Below, one piece after another: positions 24,865 through 37,500 of a DNA stretch of 64,000 bases. The stretch spans positions 58,399,864-58,463,863 of the forward strand of contig CM064876.1 of NCBI GenBank assembly GCA_032719365.1. The letters run 5' to 3'. Positions within the stretch are counted from its first letter, which is position 1. Every line of letters begins with the position of its first letter. Made by a program: the position numbers and the translations under genes. Origin of the DNA: Prinsepia uniflora. Taxonomy: Eukaryota > Streptophyta > Magnoliopsida > Rosales > Rosaceae. The notes beneath the pieces were generated by a model. The model was given only the letters and a program-made list of their open reading frames with translations. It did not search any database and was not told the origin of the DNA.

Positions 24865-27800
24865 TGACAGGATCGCCCCCGAAAAGGGCATTGTTAACCG
24901 TGCCCGATCCTGCTCCTGTCTGGCAAGATGACTGAAATTCCCAGGTTACCCTCAGTACTTGCCAGACTAGGGATAGCCACACGTACTTACTCATGCCTCC
25001 GCCTCTCGATCAGCCTCGAACAACGCCCCACGACTTGGAGGGTCAATAAAAACCAAAAGGTGTGAGTGGACAAAAATAAATTAGTTTACAAAACAGTTAC
25101 AGAAAGACGTTTTTACCCTCCACGTAAAACCAATGCATTCATTCAAAAATCATTTCGCAATCCGTTACATTTTCAACGTAAGAAAACCGTGCGTGAAAAA
25201 TCAAAATCATTTTCCTTCTCTAAACCTTCGGGTCTTAGCCCGCAAACATAACACGAGACTTCATCCCAAAACCATGAATCAAAACCAAGTACTCAACATA
25301 ATCCAAATCCATCAACCATATAAACCGGGCCACTGCCCAACTCAACCGAAACATCAGAAATTAACAATAAATCACAAGTCAATCGTTTTGCTGGATATCA
25401 TGTGTGCCCGAGTCTTTAAACTCAAAACCATGCGCATAATCAGGCCTTCCCGGGATTTCAACGAGTCTTTAAACTCAAAACATAATCAATAGGCCTCGAG
25501 GGTATCACAATAACCGAGTCTTTAAACTCACGAGTCTTTAAACTCAATCCGGGTCTTTAAACCCAAGTTCGGGCCCGCCCCCGTCATCAATTAACCGAGT
25601 CTTTAAACTCAAAACGTGCTCCAGCAATAGCACCGGGTCTTTAAACCCAAAACAGTTTTCAACGGGTTTTTAAACCCAAAACAATTTTCAATCACAACAA
25701 AACTCGGGATCTATTGTGATCCAAATTCCAAATCCAATCCGAAACACATTTTTGTCATAACATGACTCATGTCCGAATTTCCACTTTCAAATCCCCAAAA
25801 TCTTACTTCACAAATCATCATGGAAAACAGGGTGTGTTTAATCGTACCCAGACACTTCAAAAAACCATCATCCGTTCCCGAATTCGAATTCGTAATGATG
25901 ATTCCGTAAGCCGACATCCGGAAACATCATCCCGAACCCAAACCAAGAATCCGTTTTCAAACTTTTGAAAACCGAAATCTCGTTCGTCAAAATTACTTTT
26001 ATGCCCCGAGCATCAAGCCCGAAATCTCCTTTTTCAAAATCCGTTTTAAATCCTTGAAAACACCTCATATTTCAAATCTCAAGGTCAAGACATCAAAACC
26101 AATAATCAAATCACCAAAATCACGGTCAAACCACAACATACTCGAAATCTCGTAAAACGTGCAAATCAGTGAAAAACCTCGAAATCTATGTCAACACCAT
26201 AAACCATACTCACAATCGAAATCAAACATCTTAAAAACATAATACGCACAAATTACATGAAATCATTCATGAAACCATCATCAAAACATAAGGGAAACCA
26301 CAGTCTCGAAATACGTGCAGTTTCGTATGCATATAAAAAATACATATAAATACGGAAATCGAAAGTATCACAATTCATAAGCATGATAATAGAAATCATA
26401 GAAATATTTATGCATGCATTAAATTTTGAAATCAACGTCCACTCACACACCGTTCTTAAGGCTCGGTTTCGATTTCGCGCTGCACGCGTTCCCGTAATTC
26501 CCTCCATTTTCCAGGTATCTCAAATCCTGTCCGAAAACATACTTTAGCGTCACTAAGGGCTTAGATAACAACATACTAATTTCTCATAATTTTTTTAAGA
26601 ATTAATCGTTAATTAAAAACGTAACGTAAACCTTCGGACACTCGAAGCAGCATCAAAACGGTGTCCGATAAATTCGAAACCAACGTTAAAATGTTCGTCA
26701 CAATGCATAGGATAAAAGTCGTGTTGGACTTACCTCGAAAATCGGGCCCACGCGCCCTCACGCGCCGCCTTGAGTGGCTGCGCGTGGAGGCCATGCGCCT
26801 GCTACAATGTCTGTACAGTCGCCTTCCTTACCCAATTGACTGGTAAACGAGTCTGGTTGCCTGCGACTTGACCCGGCTAGCATTCCATCAATTCGACATC
26901 ATTTGGAACAATTGAACACTCCATTATCTTCGCAACCAAATTAATTAAGGATCTGTAACATCCATTGCTGTCGTCATTACCTCAAACCATCACGACTTAA
27001 TCCAAGTTCAAAAACATGTTCCTCATCTGAGTTTGTCTAATAACCAAGGGAGTCTTCAATTAGCTGATACTAAAGCATCATAACCTTATGGTAAGGATAA
27101 TTTAGGCTTCAATTTCACGAAAACTAACCTCCAATTGCACGAACACAATGCTCGATTTTCCGGCCACCCACGACGTCCGTTCATGGCTTCAGGAACTTCG
27201 AAGCTTGCAAATATCGATTTGGATCGACTACATAAGGTTCCAGAAGACTCATTCGAGCCTCAATTTGGCATTGTGTACCCGTGCACTGCCCAAAACACCC
27301 AACTGCATAAACAACTCCCAACACGCCTAGCACTAAGTCCTCAGTGCTAAACAATCTCCCCCCAATGTCACGAACCTTTAAAAAAACAATTCATTGGACA
27401 GATTAAGCATTGCGATCACTCTGTTTTTCAATTCAAAATTCACCCACTCACGGGTGTCTCACAAACAGCAGCCAAAATTACCATTTTTCCCTCACTAGCC
27501 AAATTACCAGAATGCCCCTCACGCCTCTAGACCCGTAACTTGGTCATCCGAATTCCGATTGACGCGTGCCACCTGTCTACGGACTCAGGGCATCGAGACC
27601 ATCCTAAATGTCCTTGGTCCTCGGACATCAGACCTCCCGGTCAAAAAGTCAACATTTCCCCCATTTCGTCCAATTTACGAAAATGCCCTCGGGCTTCCGA
27701 AAGTCATAACTTTCACCCCGAACGTCGGAATCGAACGTGCCACCTGTCTATGAACTCGTGACGTCCCAAACTACGTCACGGTCCCCGGTCAAAGTCCATT

Positions 27801-27957
27801 TGATCGCCCGAATCAAAAGTCAACGTTTTACCCACGACTAGGGGCAAAACGGTCATTTTGCATCGTTCGTTTGATTTCGCCCAACTAATCACCGATTAAC
27901 CCTGCTAATCATGATTAGTTACTAATCTAATCCCGGATTCCGGGACGGTTCGTTACA
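24865..27957 (-). repeat. 5' LTR of the - strand LARD
   Basis: 3,093 bp. Lacks the 363-bp segment (junction near 27268). The hairpin array at 25410-25677 has an extra unit GGGTTTTTAAACCC. The inverted pair is at 25060-25071 and 26437-26448. Confidence 0.9.
25410..25677 (-). repeat. Hairpin array in the - strand LARD 5' LTR
   Basis: About eight units of GAGTCTTTAAACTC / GGGTCTTTAAACCC. The last unit, GGGTTTTTAAACCC, has become a perfect 6-bp-arm palindrome. Confidence 0.85.
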
Positions 27958-27962
27958 ATAAA

Positions 27963-28231
27963 CCTCATTGGTCCTTGGAATGATGCATTGCCTTATCAGG
28001 TATACTGATGTATACTAACTATCAGACCCTTATTGCTACTCGTGAATGTATATGGCTAAAAACTATTACGAGGAGTATTCGAAGTACTAGTGGACTCCAT
28101 TCCACCAATAATGAACCGAAGATTATCCACTAGGATAATGCTACCTCCATCAAGTAGGTGAGGATTAGTTTCATTATAGGAGACAACAACAATTCATCAC
28201 CCAATGCAAATTTCCAGAAGTATACCAAGTA
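27963..28231 (+). pseudogene. Copia pol remnant (RNase H end), degenerate
   Basis: Resumes right after the LARD target duplication with a reading close to the Copia NLIG...ADA start of RNase H. Only scattered similarity follows before the next insertion at 28232. Stops in all frames. Confidence 0.55.
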
Positions 28232-28243
28232 TGTAACGACCCG
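28232..28243 (+). mobile_element. First 12 bp of a solo LTR, split off by the LARD insertion
   Basis: TGTAACGACCCG here is the 5' end of the LTR that continues at 37803. Its last five bases ACCCG (28239-28243) are repeated at 37798-37802 on the other side of the LARD, as the target duplication. Confidence 0.85.
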
Positions 28244-29288
28244 TGTAACGACCCGTCCCGAATTCTGGGATTAGATTAGTCACTAATCTTGATTAGCGAG
28301 GTTGAACGGTGGTTAGTAGGGCGGAATCGGACAAATTGTGCAAAATTACCGTTTTGCCCCTAGTCGTGGGCAAAATGTTGACTTTTTGTTCGGGCGGTCA
28401 AATGGACTTTGACCGATGACCGTGACGTAGTTCGGGACGTCACGAGTTCATAGACAGGTGGCACGTTTGATTCCGACATCCGTAGAGAAAGTTATGGTGT
28501 TCGGAAGTTGAGGGGTATTTTGGTAATTTGGCTTGTTAGGGGCCAAATGTTGACTTTCTGACCGGGAGGTCCGATGGGCGAGGGCCAAGGACCGTTACGT
28601 AGGTCTCGTCGATACGAATCCAACGACAGGCGGCATGCCGAAATCCGAGATCCGACGACGAAGTTATGGTCAAGGACGTAAAACACGATTAACCGAGACT
28701 CGGAATAAAATAATAATATAATAATAAAATCTGATTACTTTAATCCAAACCAATCTGGACCCTTGATGAGTGACACATGTCATCATCTCCTTCCTTCCCT
28801 AATTCAGGGATCTTTGCTGGCCATTTGGGTTATTCAATCATTTTCTCTCCTCAAATCCTCACCATCCATTCAAACCACAGCTTGAATCCCAGCCCTTGAT
28901 CTCATCTTCCTTTATTTCTTAAACCCTCAGAACACATTCCTCTCACTTTCATTTTCTCTCAAAACCGTGAGCACGGTTTCCTTCCAAGAACAAACACCAC
29001 CACATCTCAGCCTCAACCCATGCACCAGACACGTCCAGACGAACCCCAGCCACCTTCAGACGACGGCCACCACCACCACGGCCGCCCTGCACGGCCGGAA
29101 ACCACCCAGACCCGAGAGGAACCCGATCGGCCCAAAATTGTCCAACCATCCAAACCTTCATATCTGGGCTCGAACAAACGCAGGGATAGGTAAACTGGAA
29201 CCTTAGGACGACTCAGACCACGACTGGACGGGCCACGGCGGGAGCCACGGCGGCGAGGTAAGCCTCGAACCCGTGAGTTCGTTTCGGG

Positions 29289-29296
29289 TATAAAAA
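29289..29296 (+). promoter_or_regulatory. Candidate TATA box in the LARD LTR
   Basis: TATAAAAA in the context GGGTATAAAAATGG, repeated identically in the 3' LTR at 35643-35650. It may be the core promoter of the element. No transcript start is shown. Confidence 0.3.
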
Positions 29297-30219
29297 TGGC
29301 AGCCTGAGTTTTACGGTGTGTTAATCAATCTAGTGGCCAGGATGTTGATCTTGGGGATGAAACGAGTTGGTAGGGACCGTTTTCAAGGAGAATGGTGGTC
29401 GGAACTGGGAGCAGTCGACGGTGGAGTTTTGGCCGTGAGCTTCTCGATCGAGGAGGTACAATCTAGACGTGTTTTCTAGTTTTTAATTCCACAGAACCCT
29501 TAGTTTAACTTGGACGATCTTGTAGGAACAAACAGAACTGAAAATGGTCGAGGAATGGCGGAGAACCAGTCGGGTTGGGCCGCGGGTCGACGGCGACCCG
29601 GTTACAGACCCGGTTGCAGAACCCGGTACTGTAGCATGACGTCATCAATGTTGACCTGAGTGTTGACCTGGCGCGTGGGGGCGCGTGAAGGGTATTTTGG
29701 GGAAACTTCCAACATGATTTTTAATCTATTCGATGTAACGGACATTTTGGGATTGGTTTCGTGTCGATCGGACACCGTCTCGATAGTGTTCGGGATGTCC
29801 GAAGGTTTTAAATTAAGTTTAAAAATAAGTAAAAATTCGGGAAAATTACGGGACTTTGATAGGATGTTAATGATGAGGTTAGTGACCCTCTAATGTGATT
29901 TGGACAGGATTGGGAGTCCCGGTGATAGTGGTGTGGCCCGGGAGGGCCGGTGGCACGCGTATCGAGGCACACGGTTAAAACGGTCTGTGAGTGGACTTTG
30001 GTTTTATAAATTCTATGCATGCTTAAATGTTTTATATGGATTATGGTTGTGATTGTGTGATGTTGGTTTGGTTGTTGGTAAATTGTACGGTTTCACGTAT
30101 TTCGAGGCGATTTACGTGCTTGCACGTAAATCGAGGTTTTCCGATTTTACTTGGATTTTCCATATTTATGACTTGGATATAATATGATAAAATGGTTTTG
30201 AAATTGGAAATATGAACTC

Positions 30220-30605
30220 GGGCTTGAGTCCCACTTGTTTTGGAAATTTCGGACTTGGAGTCCATTTGAGAATCGGGCCGGGGGCCCAGTTGGTTAATGA
30301 AATCGGGCCAGGGGCCCAGTTGGTATGAAATCGGGCTGAGACCCATTTGAGTTATGTTATCGGGCCAGGGGCCCAGTTGATTTACGAATTCGGGTCGTGG
30401 GCCCAGTGGGTTTATAAGTCGGGCTGCGGGCCCAGTTGGTTTACAAATCGGGTCGTGGGCCCAGTGGTTCATAAAATCGGGCATGAGGCCCAGTTGGATA
30501 ATAAATGTGATTTCGGGTCAGGGACCCTATATTTTATAATGGTGATTTCGGGTCAAGGACCCTAAATGGAATTATATGGTTTTATGGAAATTTCGGGCAG
30601 GGCCC
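30220..30605 (+). repeat. Hairpin array 1 in the + LARD 5' LTR
   Basis: About thirteen units spaced 20-45 bp, each usually 13 nt: five-base arm, three-base loop (mostly AGG, GGG, GTG or AAG), five-base arm. Examples are GGACTTGGAGTCC, GGGCCAGGGGCCC, GGGTCAGGGACCC and GGGCAGGGCCC. Arms differ between units, yet most remain paired, including G-T wobbles. Confidence 0.85.
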
Positions 30606-30792
30606 AATGGTAATGATGTGATAAAAGGATTTAATAAAACTGTTTTTCCATATACCATCTGGATACGAGGATATATGATGGTCTCCTCCAGATGTCTGGG
30701 ACACTGGGGAAGTCACGGTGCATTGCCTGCGAGGGGTCATTATACGGAGCAGCCGGACCGTATGATGACTCAGGAGCAGGATTGCTATGATT

Positions 30793-30914
30793 GACGTCAG
30801 GGACGTCAGACATCAGGGATGTCAGATATATGGACCCGGAGAGACCCCGGGCAGCACGCGTAGCTTATGAAACCGTGAGACATGACGTCAGGGATGTCTA
30901 GCATCAGGGATGCT
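30793..30914 (+). repeat. Hairpin array 2 in the + LARD 5' LTR (AGG loops)
   Basis: Four 15-nt units with six-base arms and an AGG loop: GACGTC/GACGTC (30793), GACATC/GATGTC (30809), GACGTC/GATGTC (30884) and AGCATC/GATGCT (30900). Three have fully compensated arms. Confidence 0.8.
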
Positions 30915-31443
30915 GGTGATGGTAATGGTAAAATACGATTTAATGAAATGGCTTTCCGGGTGGATTTATGATTGTGTGATTTTAATGAATTAATGTTCAT
31001 TTATGGTAGTGGGTGGTGACCCACATGGTCGTATATGTATGGTGGTGGTATTCCACGGTTTTGGGCTGAGTTCCCACACTTGGTTTTTGGTTAACGGTTT
31101 TTGGGCTAAGGCCCTAAGGGCTCGGTTGAGCAAACGTTTTGGTTACTGGTTTTTGTGGCATGCATACGTTTTTATTGGAGGGCATAAATGTCTTATAAAT
31201 GTATTTGATGAACTTACTGGTTTTTGTCCACTCACAGCTTTTGGTTTTAATGCCCTTCAGGTTGATCACGAATGCGATTGCAGCAGAGACTGGGACATTG
31301 CATACCTCCTCCATCGATCCTTGCGCACTCTGGATGCCCTGTTTGGGCAGTGGCTCGTGGTTATCCCTTGTCTGACACCCCTTGTTGGACGGGAGCAGGG
31401 CACATTCCACGGTAATCCCGGGGGATTGGGATGGGTCCTGTCA

Positions 31444-34400
31444 ACTTGGTATCAGAGCACGGTTGCTCTTTTGTGTGCGCAGGTCGAGGGTGTGATGTCT
31501 CATTGGGCTGCAATTCGTTATCAACCTGATAGATAGTTTTTGGGTTTGGATAGTGGATGGAGTGCGATTGGCCCGATACACCGTGCGTTAATGTGATTTG
31601 ACCCAAGTGGGGTTGATTGTGGTGAACTGGTATAGTGGGACCGTCGGTTCGGTCATGTGATATTGGATTGTTGTGCTGCTAGGTGCAGCTAGGTTCGGGG
31701 AACCTCATGTGAGTAATGGTTTAAAAATGTGAACCCTTGTGGTGGTTTCTAGTGTGAGGGATGTTGGTTCATCGGAGTTGGCCGATGACCTAGTGGTGGA
31801 ACCCACGTTGATGGAATGGTAGGATTGGATTTGACGTCTATTCGATGTCAGGACCGCGGGGTCGGTCAGGTTGTGGATTTTATATTACGGAAAACTGTTT
31901 GGTTCGGTTGAACCATAGGGTGTGATTGTGGAACCCTAGTATTAAAAAGGTAAACCTTAATTGTGGCTAGTGGATGAGAACTTGTGCTGCGACGTGCGGC
32001 TGAGGTCATGGATGACCATGTGGATGGCTCTGGTGAGTTTAGGCAGAACTATGGGATTCGATGTACGGATACGGTTCTGAGATAAATTATGGAATCCCGT
32101 GTTGGATCGGGTATTGATGTGATGTGTGGATGCGGATCTCGATAGCAATGACAGTTAGTTGGATGTCATATGGAGATGACTGGCTATCGAGGGTAATCAG
32201 TGTGGTCATAATACTTGGGGATCAGGGGACGTTCAGGGAACGTTCATTTTCCTGATGTGGATTGTCAGTGGTGGTACCCATAGTCGTGAGGTACGGGATC
32301 GTCGTTCGGTATGAACGGAGATCCAGGATTGTCGTATTTGCACACGGTGTGCAAATATGGATGTTTACGGGTTGGTACTTTGTGCTGATGCTAGTATAAA
32401 TGCCTGCGTGCTGATACTAGTGTTGTTGATAGTGTGTTGGTACTGGTACTAGCGCTGGTGCTAGTGTCGGTAATGGTGTTGACGATGAGCCACAAATTGG
32501 GTGTGACTCCGTCATGATGAACATATGTTCGGTCTTTGAGATTCGATAGTGGTTGAGTGATGGACTGGATGGGATCCAAATAAGACTGTGCTGTGTTGGG
32601 ATAAGTCCCAATAGTGGTGAGATGACCAGTAAGGAGTGGATTAAAATGGTATAATTAAGATTTAAGAAATTTTGGGATGATTAGTGGATTTGGGGGAGTT
32701 GTTGGCAACTCCAAAATTTGTGCGATTTTATGTTTTAATATCCCTAAAAAGTACACGGAAATGATTAAAACTGGAAAAGACGAGGAAAACCATTAGTGGT
32801 ATAAAGGTAGGAATTTGTAATTGAGAACTTGGGAAACTGAGTGTTGAACCTGTAAAGGTCGGGATGTGCGAACGGAACAATAACGGATTGATTGTGGACA
32901 CGGGGTTGTCCCAGTGAATTGAGGAGGTAGGAAGTCTAGGGGTTAGACTTGACGTCTTGTTGGGAGCATGTCTGTTTCCAACATGGTTGGAACCTTAGTG
33001 TCGAGGAGTGTTGTGATTGGGGAACAAGAGTGGTGCTCGTTTTTGGTGATTGGTATTCCGAAGTCATTGGGGTTGACTTCTTGTTTTCTGCCCTGGCAGA
33101 CATTTACTGTAGTTACCAGTACGTTGAGCGTGTATTGGTTGGTGAGCTCATGTGTGATTGTAGGTCATTAGGAGGAGCTATGTGTTCGAAATTAGGTAAA
33201 CGAGATTTTTCATTTTCTGCTTGGTGGCAGACGATGTCGGGGTACAGGGCGTGGTGAGTGCAGTGAGTTTTGTTTCATCCACGTAGGATGAGTTTTGGCG
33301 TCATTGTATTGGATCATCCTTGGTTTTTCCTAGGTGGAATGACAAGGATCGATACGAACTTGGGTGTGTGAGTCGTAAACGGCGGGGTTGAACTTCTTTT
33401 CGAAGTAGAGCCCGTATGGTATCTTACTCGAGTGAGTAGGTTTCCGACTGGTCGGACTTTATCAATCTTAGACGTGTGGAGGTTGGATTGGCTTCCCTAT
33501 GAAGTCAATTGGAGGTATTGAACGGGTAACCGATAGGTTTGGTTTTGGTGTGTCTTGGTAAATGTGAACGAGATTTCGGGATTTGGAATCGAATTTTTGG
33601 GTGACGATTCAGGATTCGATTTTGAAACTTGAAAGTATATTTCTGGATTTGGGTACGGAATGATTATTCCAAATGCTAGCTTACGGAATAATGATTTCGG
33701 ATTCGGATTTGGATAAGAATTAAAATTTGATGTCTGGGCTTGGATCCGGGATTTCTTACGAAATTGCGGATTCAGATTCGGAATTGGAACTAGATGTTGG
33801 GTGGAGTTTCGATTTGTCTCATGCTGGATTGGGCAAACGTACTCCATTATTGGAACACGTTCGGCTATGACCTAGGTGGTTGTAGTCTGGTTATTAGGTA
33901 GATGTGTGTACTTCGTACTTGGGTCGAGGTACAATACCTTGTAGACTTGCGATGTCTAGTTACGGTATACGGGATATACCCGAGGTGTGTTGGTGAGCGT
34001 GTTGGTAGTCGGATTGGTTCCGATACCATGGGATTGGTTGTGGACCGGACATTACTATGCAATGGGTCACGGTAATTCCGATGTGTTTAATTACACACAG
34101 GTCGTGTGAAAGGTCGGTAATTGTTTACTAAGTTAAGTATGTTGGTGGCATGTGTAGCCACGAGTGAGTCTAGTGTCAGTTTTCGACTGACAACAACTGT
34201 GTGGTGACAGATTGTCAGGATGTGTCAACATAGATTGTTGAGTGGGGTCAGCTGACTCCTAGTGGGAGTGGGAAAGGAACCGTCAAGTTGTTGCGTCAAC
34301 AAGAGGGTTGATTTGACAAGTGGAGTCAAATTCGAAACAAGTAGTTTCAGTCATTCGACGGGGTCGAATGTAATCGTTGCGTTTTGAGTATTAGTGGTAC

Positions 34401-34596
34401 GTTTGGGTATAGACAAGTTTTGTCTAAGTAGTTGGTGTACGGGTGTACACGTGTTGCGTGGTCGATTCCACTTTCCACGGGGTGTTTGTGGAATCAGGAT
34501 AGTCGAGTTTCGAGAGCGAAACTTATTAAGGAGGGAAGTACGTTGAGATTAGATCGGTTGGAATTTCGAGGACGAAATTTATTAAGGAGGGAAGAT
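31444..34596 (+). other. Internal region of the + strand LARD, non-coding
   Basis: 3,153 bp with no ORF that resembles gag or pol on either strand. Collinear with the internal region of the - strand LARD. The 3' end has the Gypsy-type GAATTTCGAGGACGAAATT word and a purine tract. I see nothing else in it. Confidence 0.85.
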
Positions 34597-37500
34597 TGTA
34601 ACGACCCGTCCCGAATTCCGGGATTAGATTAGTCACTAATCTTGATTAGCGAGGTTGAACGGTGGTTAGTAGGGCGGAATCGGACAAATTGTGCAAAATG
34701 ACCGTTTTGCCCCTAGTCGTGGGCAAAATGTTGACTTTTTGTTCGGGCGGTCAAATGGACTTTGACCGATGACCGTGACGTAGTTCGGGACGTCACGAGT
34801 TCATAGAAAGGTGGCACGTTTGATTCCGACATCCGTAGAGAAAGTTATGGTGTTCGGAAGTTGAGGGGTATTTTGGTAATTTGGCTTGTTAGGGGCCAAA
34901 TGTTGACTTTCTGACCGGGAGGTCCGATGGGCGAGGGCCAAGGACCGTTACGTAGGTCTCGTCGATACGAATCCAACGACAGGCGGCATGCCGAAATCGG
35001 AGATCCGACGACGAAGTTATGGTCAAGGACGTAAAACGCGATTAACCGAGACTCGGAATAAAATAATAATATAATAATAAAATCTGATTACTTTAATCCA
35101 AACCAATCTGGACCCTTGATGAGTGACACATGTCATCATCTCCTTCCTTCCCTAATTCAGGGATCTTTGCTGGCCATTTGGGTTATTCAATCATTTTCTC
35201 TCCTCAAATCCTCACCATCCATTCAAACCACAGCTTGAATCCCAGCCCTTGATCTCATCTTCCTTTATTTCTTAAACCCCTCAGAACACATTCCTCTCAC
35301 TTTCATTTTCTCTCAAAACCGTGAGCACGGTTTCCTTCCAAGAACAAACAACACCACATCTCAGCCTCAACCCATGCACCAGACACGTCCAGACGAACCC
35401 CAGCCACCTTCAGACGACGGCCACCACCACCACGGCCGCCCTGCACGGCCGGAAACCACCCAGACCCGAGAGGAACCCGATCGGTCCAAAATTGTCCAAC
35501 CATCCAAACCTTCATATCTGGGCTCGAACAAACGCAGGGATAGGTAAACTGGAACCTTAGGACGACTCAGACCACGACTGGACGGGCCACGGCGGGAGCC
35601 ACGGCGGCGAGGTAAGCCTCGAACCCGTGAGTTCGTTTCGGGTATAAAAATGGCAGCCTGAGTTTTACGGTGTGTTAATCAATCTAGTGGCCAGGATGTT
35701 GATCTTGGGGATGAAACGAGTTGGTAGGGACCGTTTTCAAGGAGAATGGTGGTCGGAACTGGGAGCAGTCGACGGTGGAGTTTTGGCCGTGAGCTTCTCG
35801 ATCGAGGAGGTACAATCTAGACGTGTTTTCTAGTTTTTAATTCCACAGAACCCTTAGTTTAACTTGGACGATCTTGTAGGAACAAACAGAACTGAAAATG
35901 GTCGAGGAATGGCGGAGAACCAGTCGGGTTGGGCCGCGGGTCGACGGCGACCCGGTTACAGACCCGGTTGCAGAACCCGGTACTGTAGCATGACGTCATC
36001 AATGTTGACCTGAGTGTTGACCTGGCGCGTGGGGGCGCGTGAAGGGTATTTTGGGGAAACTTCCAACATGACTTTTAATCTATTCGATGTAACGGACATT
36101 TTGGGATTGGTTTCGTGTCGATCGGACACTGTCTCGATAGTGTTCGGGATGTCCGAAGGTTTTAAATTAAGTTTAAAAATAAGTAAAAATTCGGGAAAAT
36201 TACGGGACTTTGATAGGATGTTAATGATGAGGTTAGTGACCCTCTAATGTGATTTGGACAGGATTGGGAGTCCCGGTGATAGTGGTGTGGCCCGGGAGGG
36301 CCGGTGGCACGCGTATCGAGGCACACGGTTAAAACGGTCTGTGAGTGGACTTTGGTTTTATAAATTCTATGCATGCTTAAATGTTTTATATGGATTATGG
36401 TTGTGATTGTGTGATGTTGGTTTGGTTGTTGGTAAATTGTACGATTTCACGTATTTCGAGGCGATTTACGTGCTTGCACGTAAATCGAGGTTTTCCGGTT
36501 TTACTTGGATTTTCCATATTTATGACTTGGATATAATATGATAAAATGGTTTTGAAATTGGAAATATGAACTCGGGCTTGAGGCCCACTTGTTTTGGAAA
36601 TTTCGGACTTGGAGTCCATTTGAGAATCGGGCCGGGGGCCCAGTTGGTTAATGAAATCGGGCCAGGGGCCCAGTTGGTATGAAATCGGGCTGAGACCCAT
36701 TTGAGTTATGTTATCGGGCCAGGGGCCCAGTTGATTTACGAATTCGGGTCGTGGGCCCAGTGGGTTTATAAGTCGGGCTGCGGGCCCAGTTGGTTTACAA
36801 ATCGGGCCGTGGGCCCAGTGGTTCATAAAATCGGGCATGAGGCCCAGTTGGATAATAAATGTGATTTCGGGTCAGGGACCCTATATTTTATAATGGTGAT
36901 TTCGGGTCAAGGACCCTAAATGGAATTATATGGTTTTATGGAAATTTCGGGCAGGGCCCAATGGTAATGATGTGATAAAAGGATTTAATAAAACTGTTTT
37001 TCCATATACCATCTGGATACGAGGATATATGATGGTCTCCTCCAGATGTCTGGGACACTGGGGAAGTCACGGTGCATTGCCTGCGAGGGGTCATTATACG
37101 GAGCAGCCGGACCGTATGATGACTCAGGAGCAGGATTGCTATGATTGACGTCAGGGACGTCAGACAGCAGGGATGTCAGATATATGGACCCGGAGAGACC
37201 CCGGGCAGCACGCGTAGCTTATGAAACCGTGAGACATGACGTCAGGGACGTCTAGCATCAGGGATGCTGGTGATGGTAATGGTAAAATACGATTTAATGA
37301 AATGGCTTTCCGGGTGGATTTATGATTGTGTGATTTTAATGAATTAATGTTCATTTATGGTAGTGGGTGGTGACCCACATGGTCGTATATGTATGGTGGT
37401 GGTATTCAACGGTTTTGGGCTGAGTTCCCACACTTGGTTTTTGGTTAACGGTTTTTGGGCTAAGGCCCTAAGGGCTCGGTTGAGCAAACGTTTTGGTTAC

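Larger units (their letters stand above)
18444..27957 (-). mobile_element. LARD-type non-autonomous Gypsy-derived LTR element, - strand
   Basis: Perfect 5-bp target duplication ATAAA (18439-18443 and 27958-27962). Long LTRs (18444-21865 and 24865-27957) in - orientation begin TGTAACGACCCGTCCC and end GATCCTGTCA or GATCTTGTCA. The primer site on the - strand is TAGTATCAGAGC (24850-24861), one base off the tRNA-iMet complement. The polypurine tract is at 21867-21878. The internal 3.0 kb is non-coding apart from a short gag-like start. It inserted into Copia pol near the RT/RNase H junction. Its LTRs differ by a few percent in sampled stretches and by a 363-bp deletion, so it is older than the + strand LARD. 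Confidence 0.92.
28244..31443 (+). repeat. 5' LTR of the + strand LARD
   Basis: 3,200 bp. It starts with AT/CG-mixed sequence carrying TTGAC W-box words, then a CT-rich leader (about 28780-28960), a TATA-like word, GC-rich sequence, CTGTGAGTGGAC (29985-29996), two hairpin arrays and GTCCACTCACAG (31226-31237). Confidence 0.93.

Noticed and set aside
28232..28256. Tandem TGTAACGACCCG as a simple duplication
   Set aside because: Better explained as the start of one LTR followed by the start of an inserted LARD, since ACCCG is duplicated at 37798-37802.
30041..30484. 147-aa - strand ORF with repeated GP(R/W)P-like phrases
   Set aside because: It is the hairpin array read in antisense. The phrasing comes from the GGGCCC repeats.
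30220..30605. Spaced repeats as a CRISPR-like array
   Set aside because: Units are short, variable and palindromic, with no constant repeat. The context is a plant LTR.
31003..31536. 177-aa + strand ORF
   Set aside because: It runs through the 3' part of the LARD LTR and past the primer site into the interior. The copy in the 3' LTR (37357-37821) ends differently. No domain.
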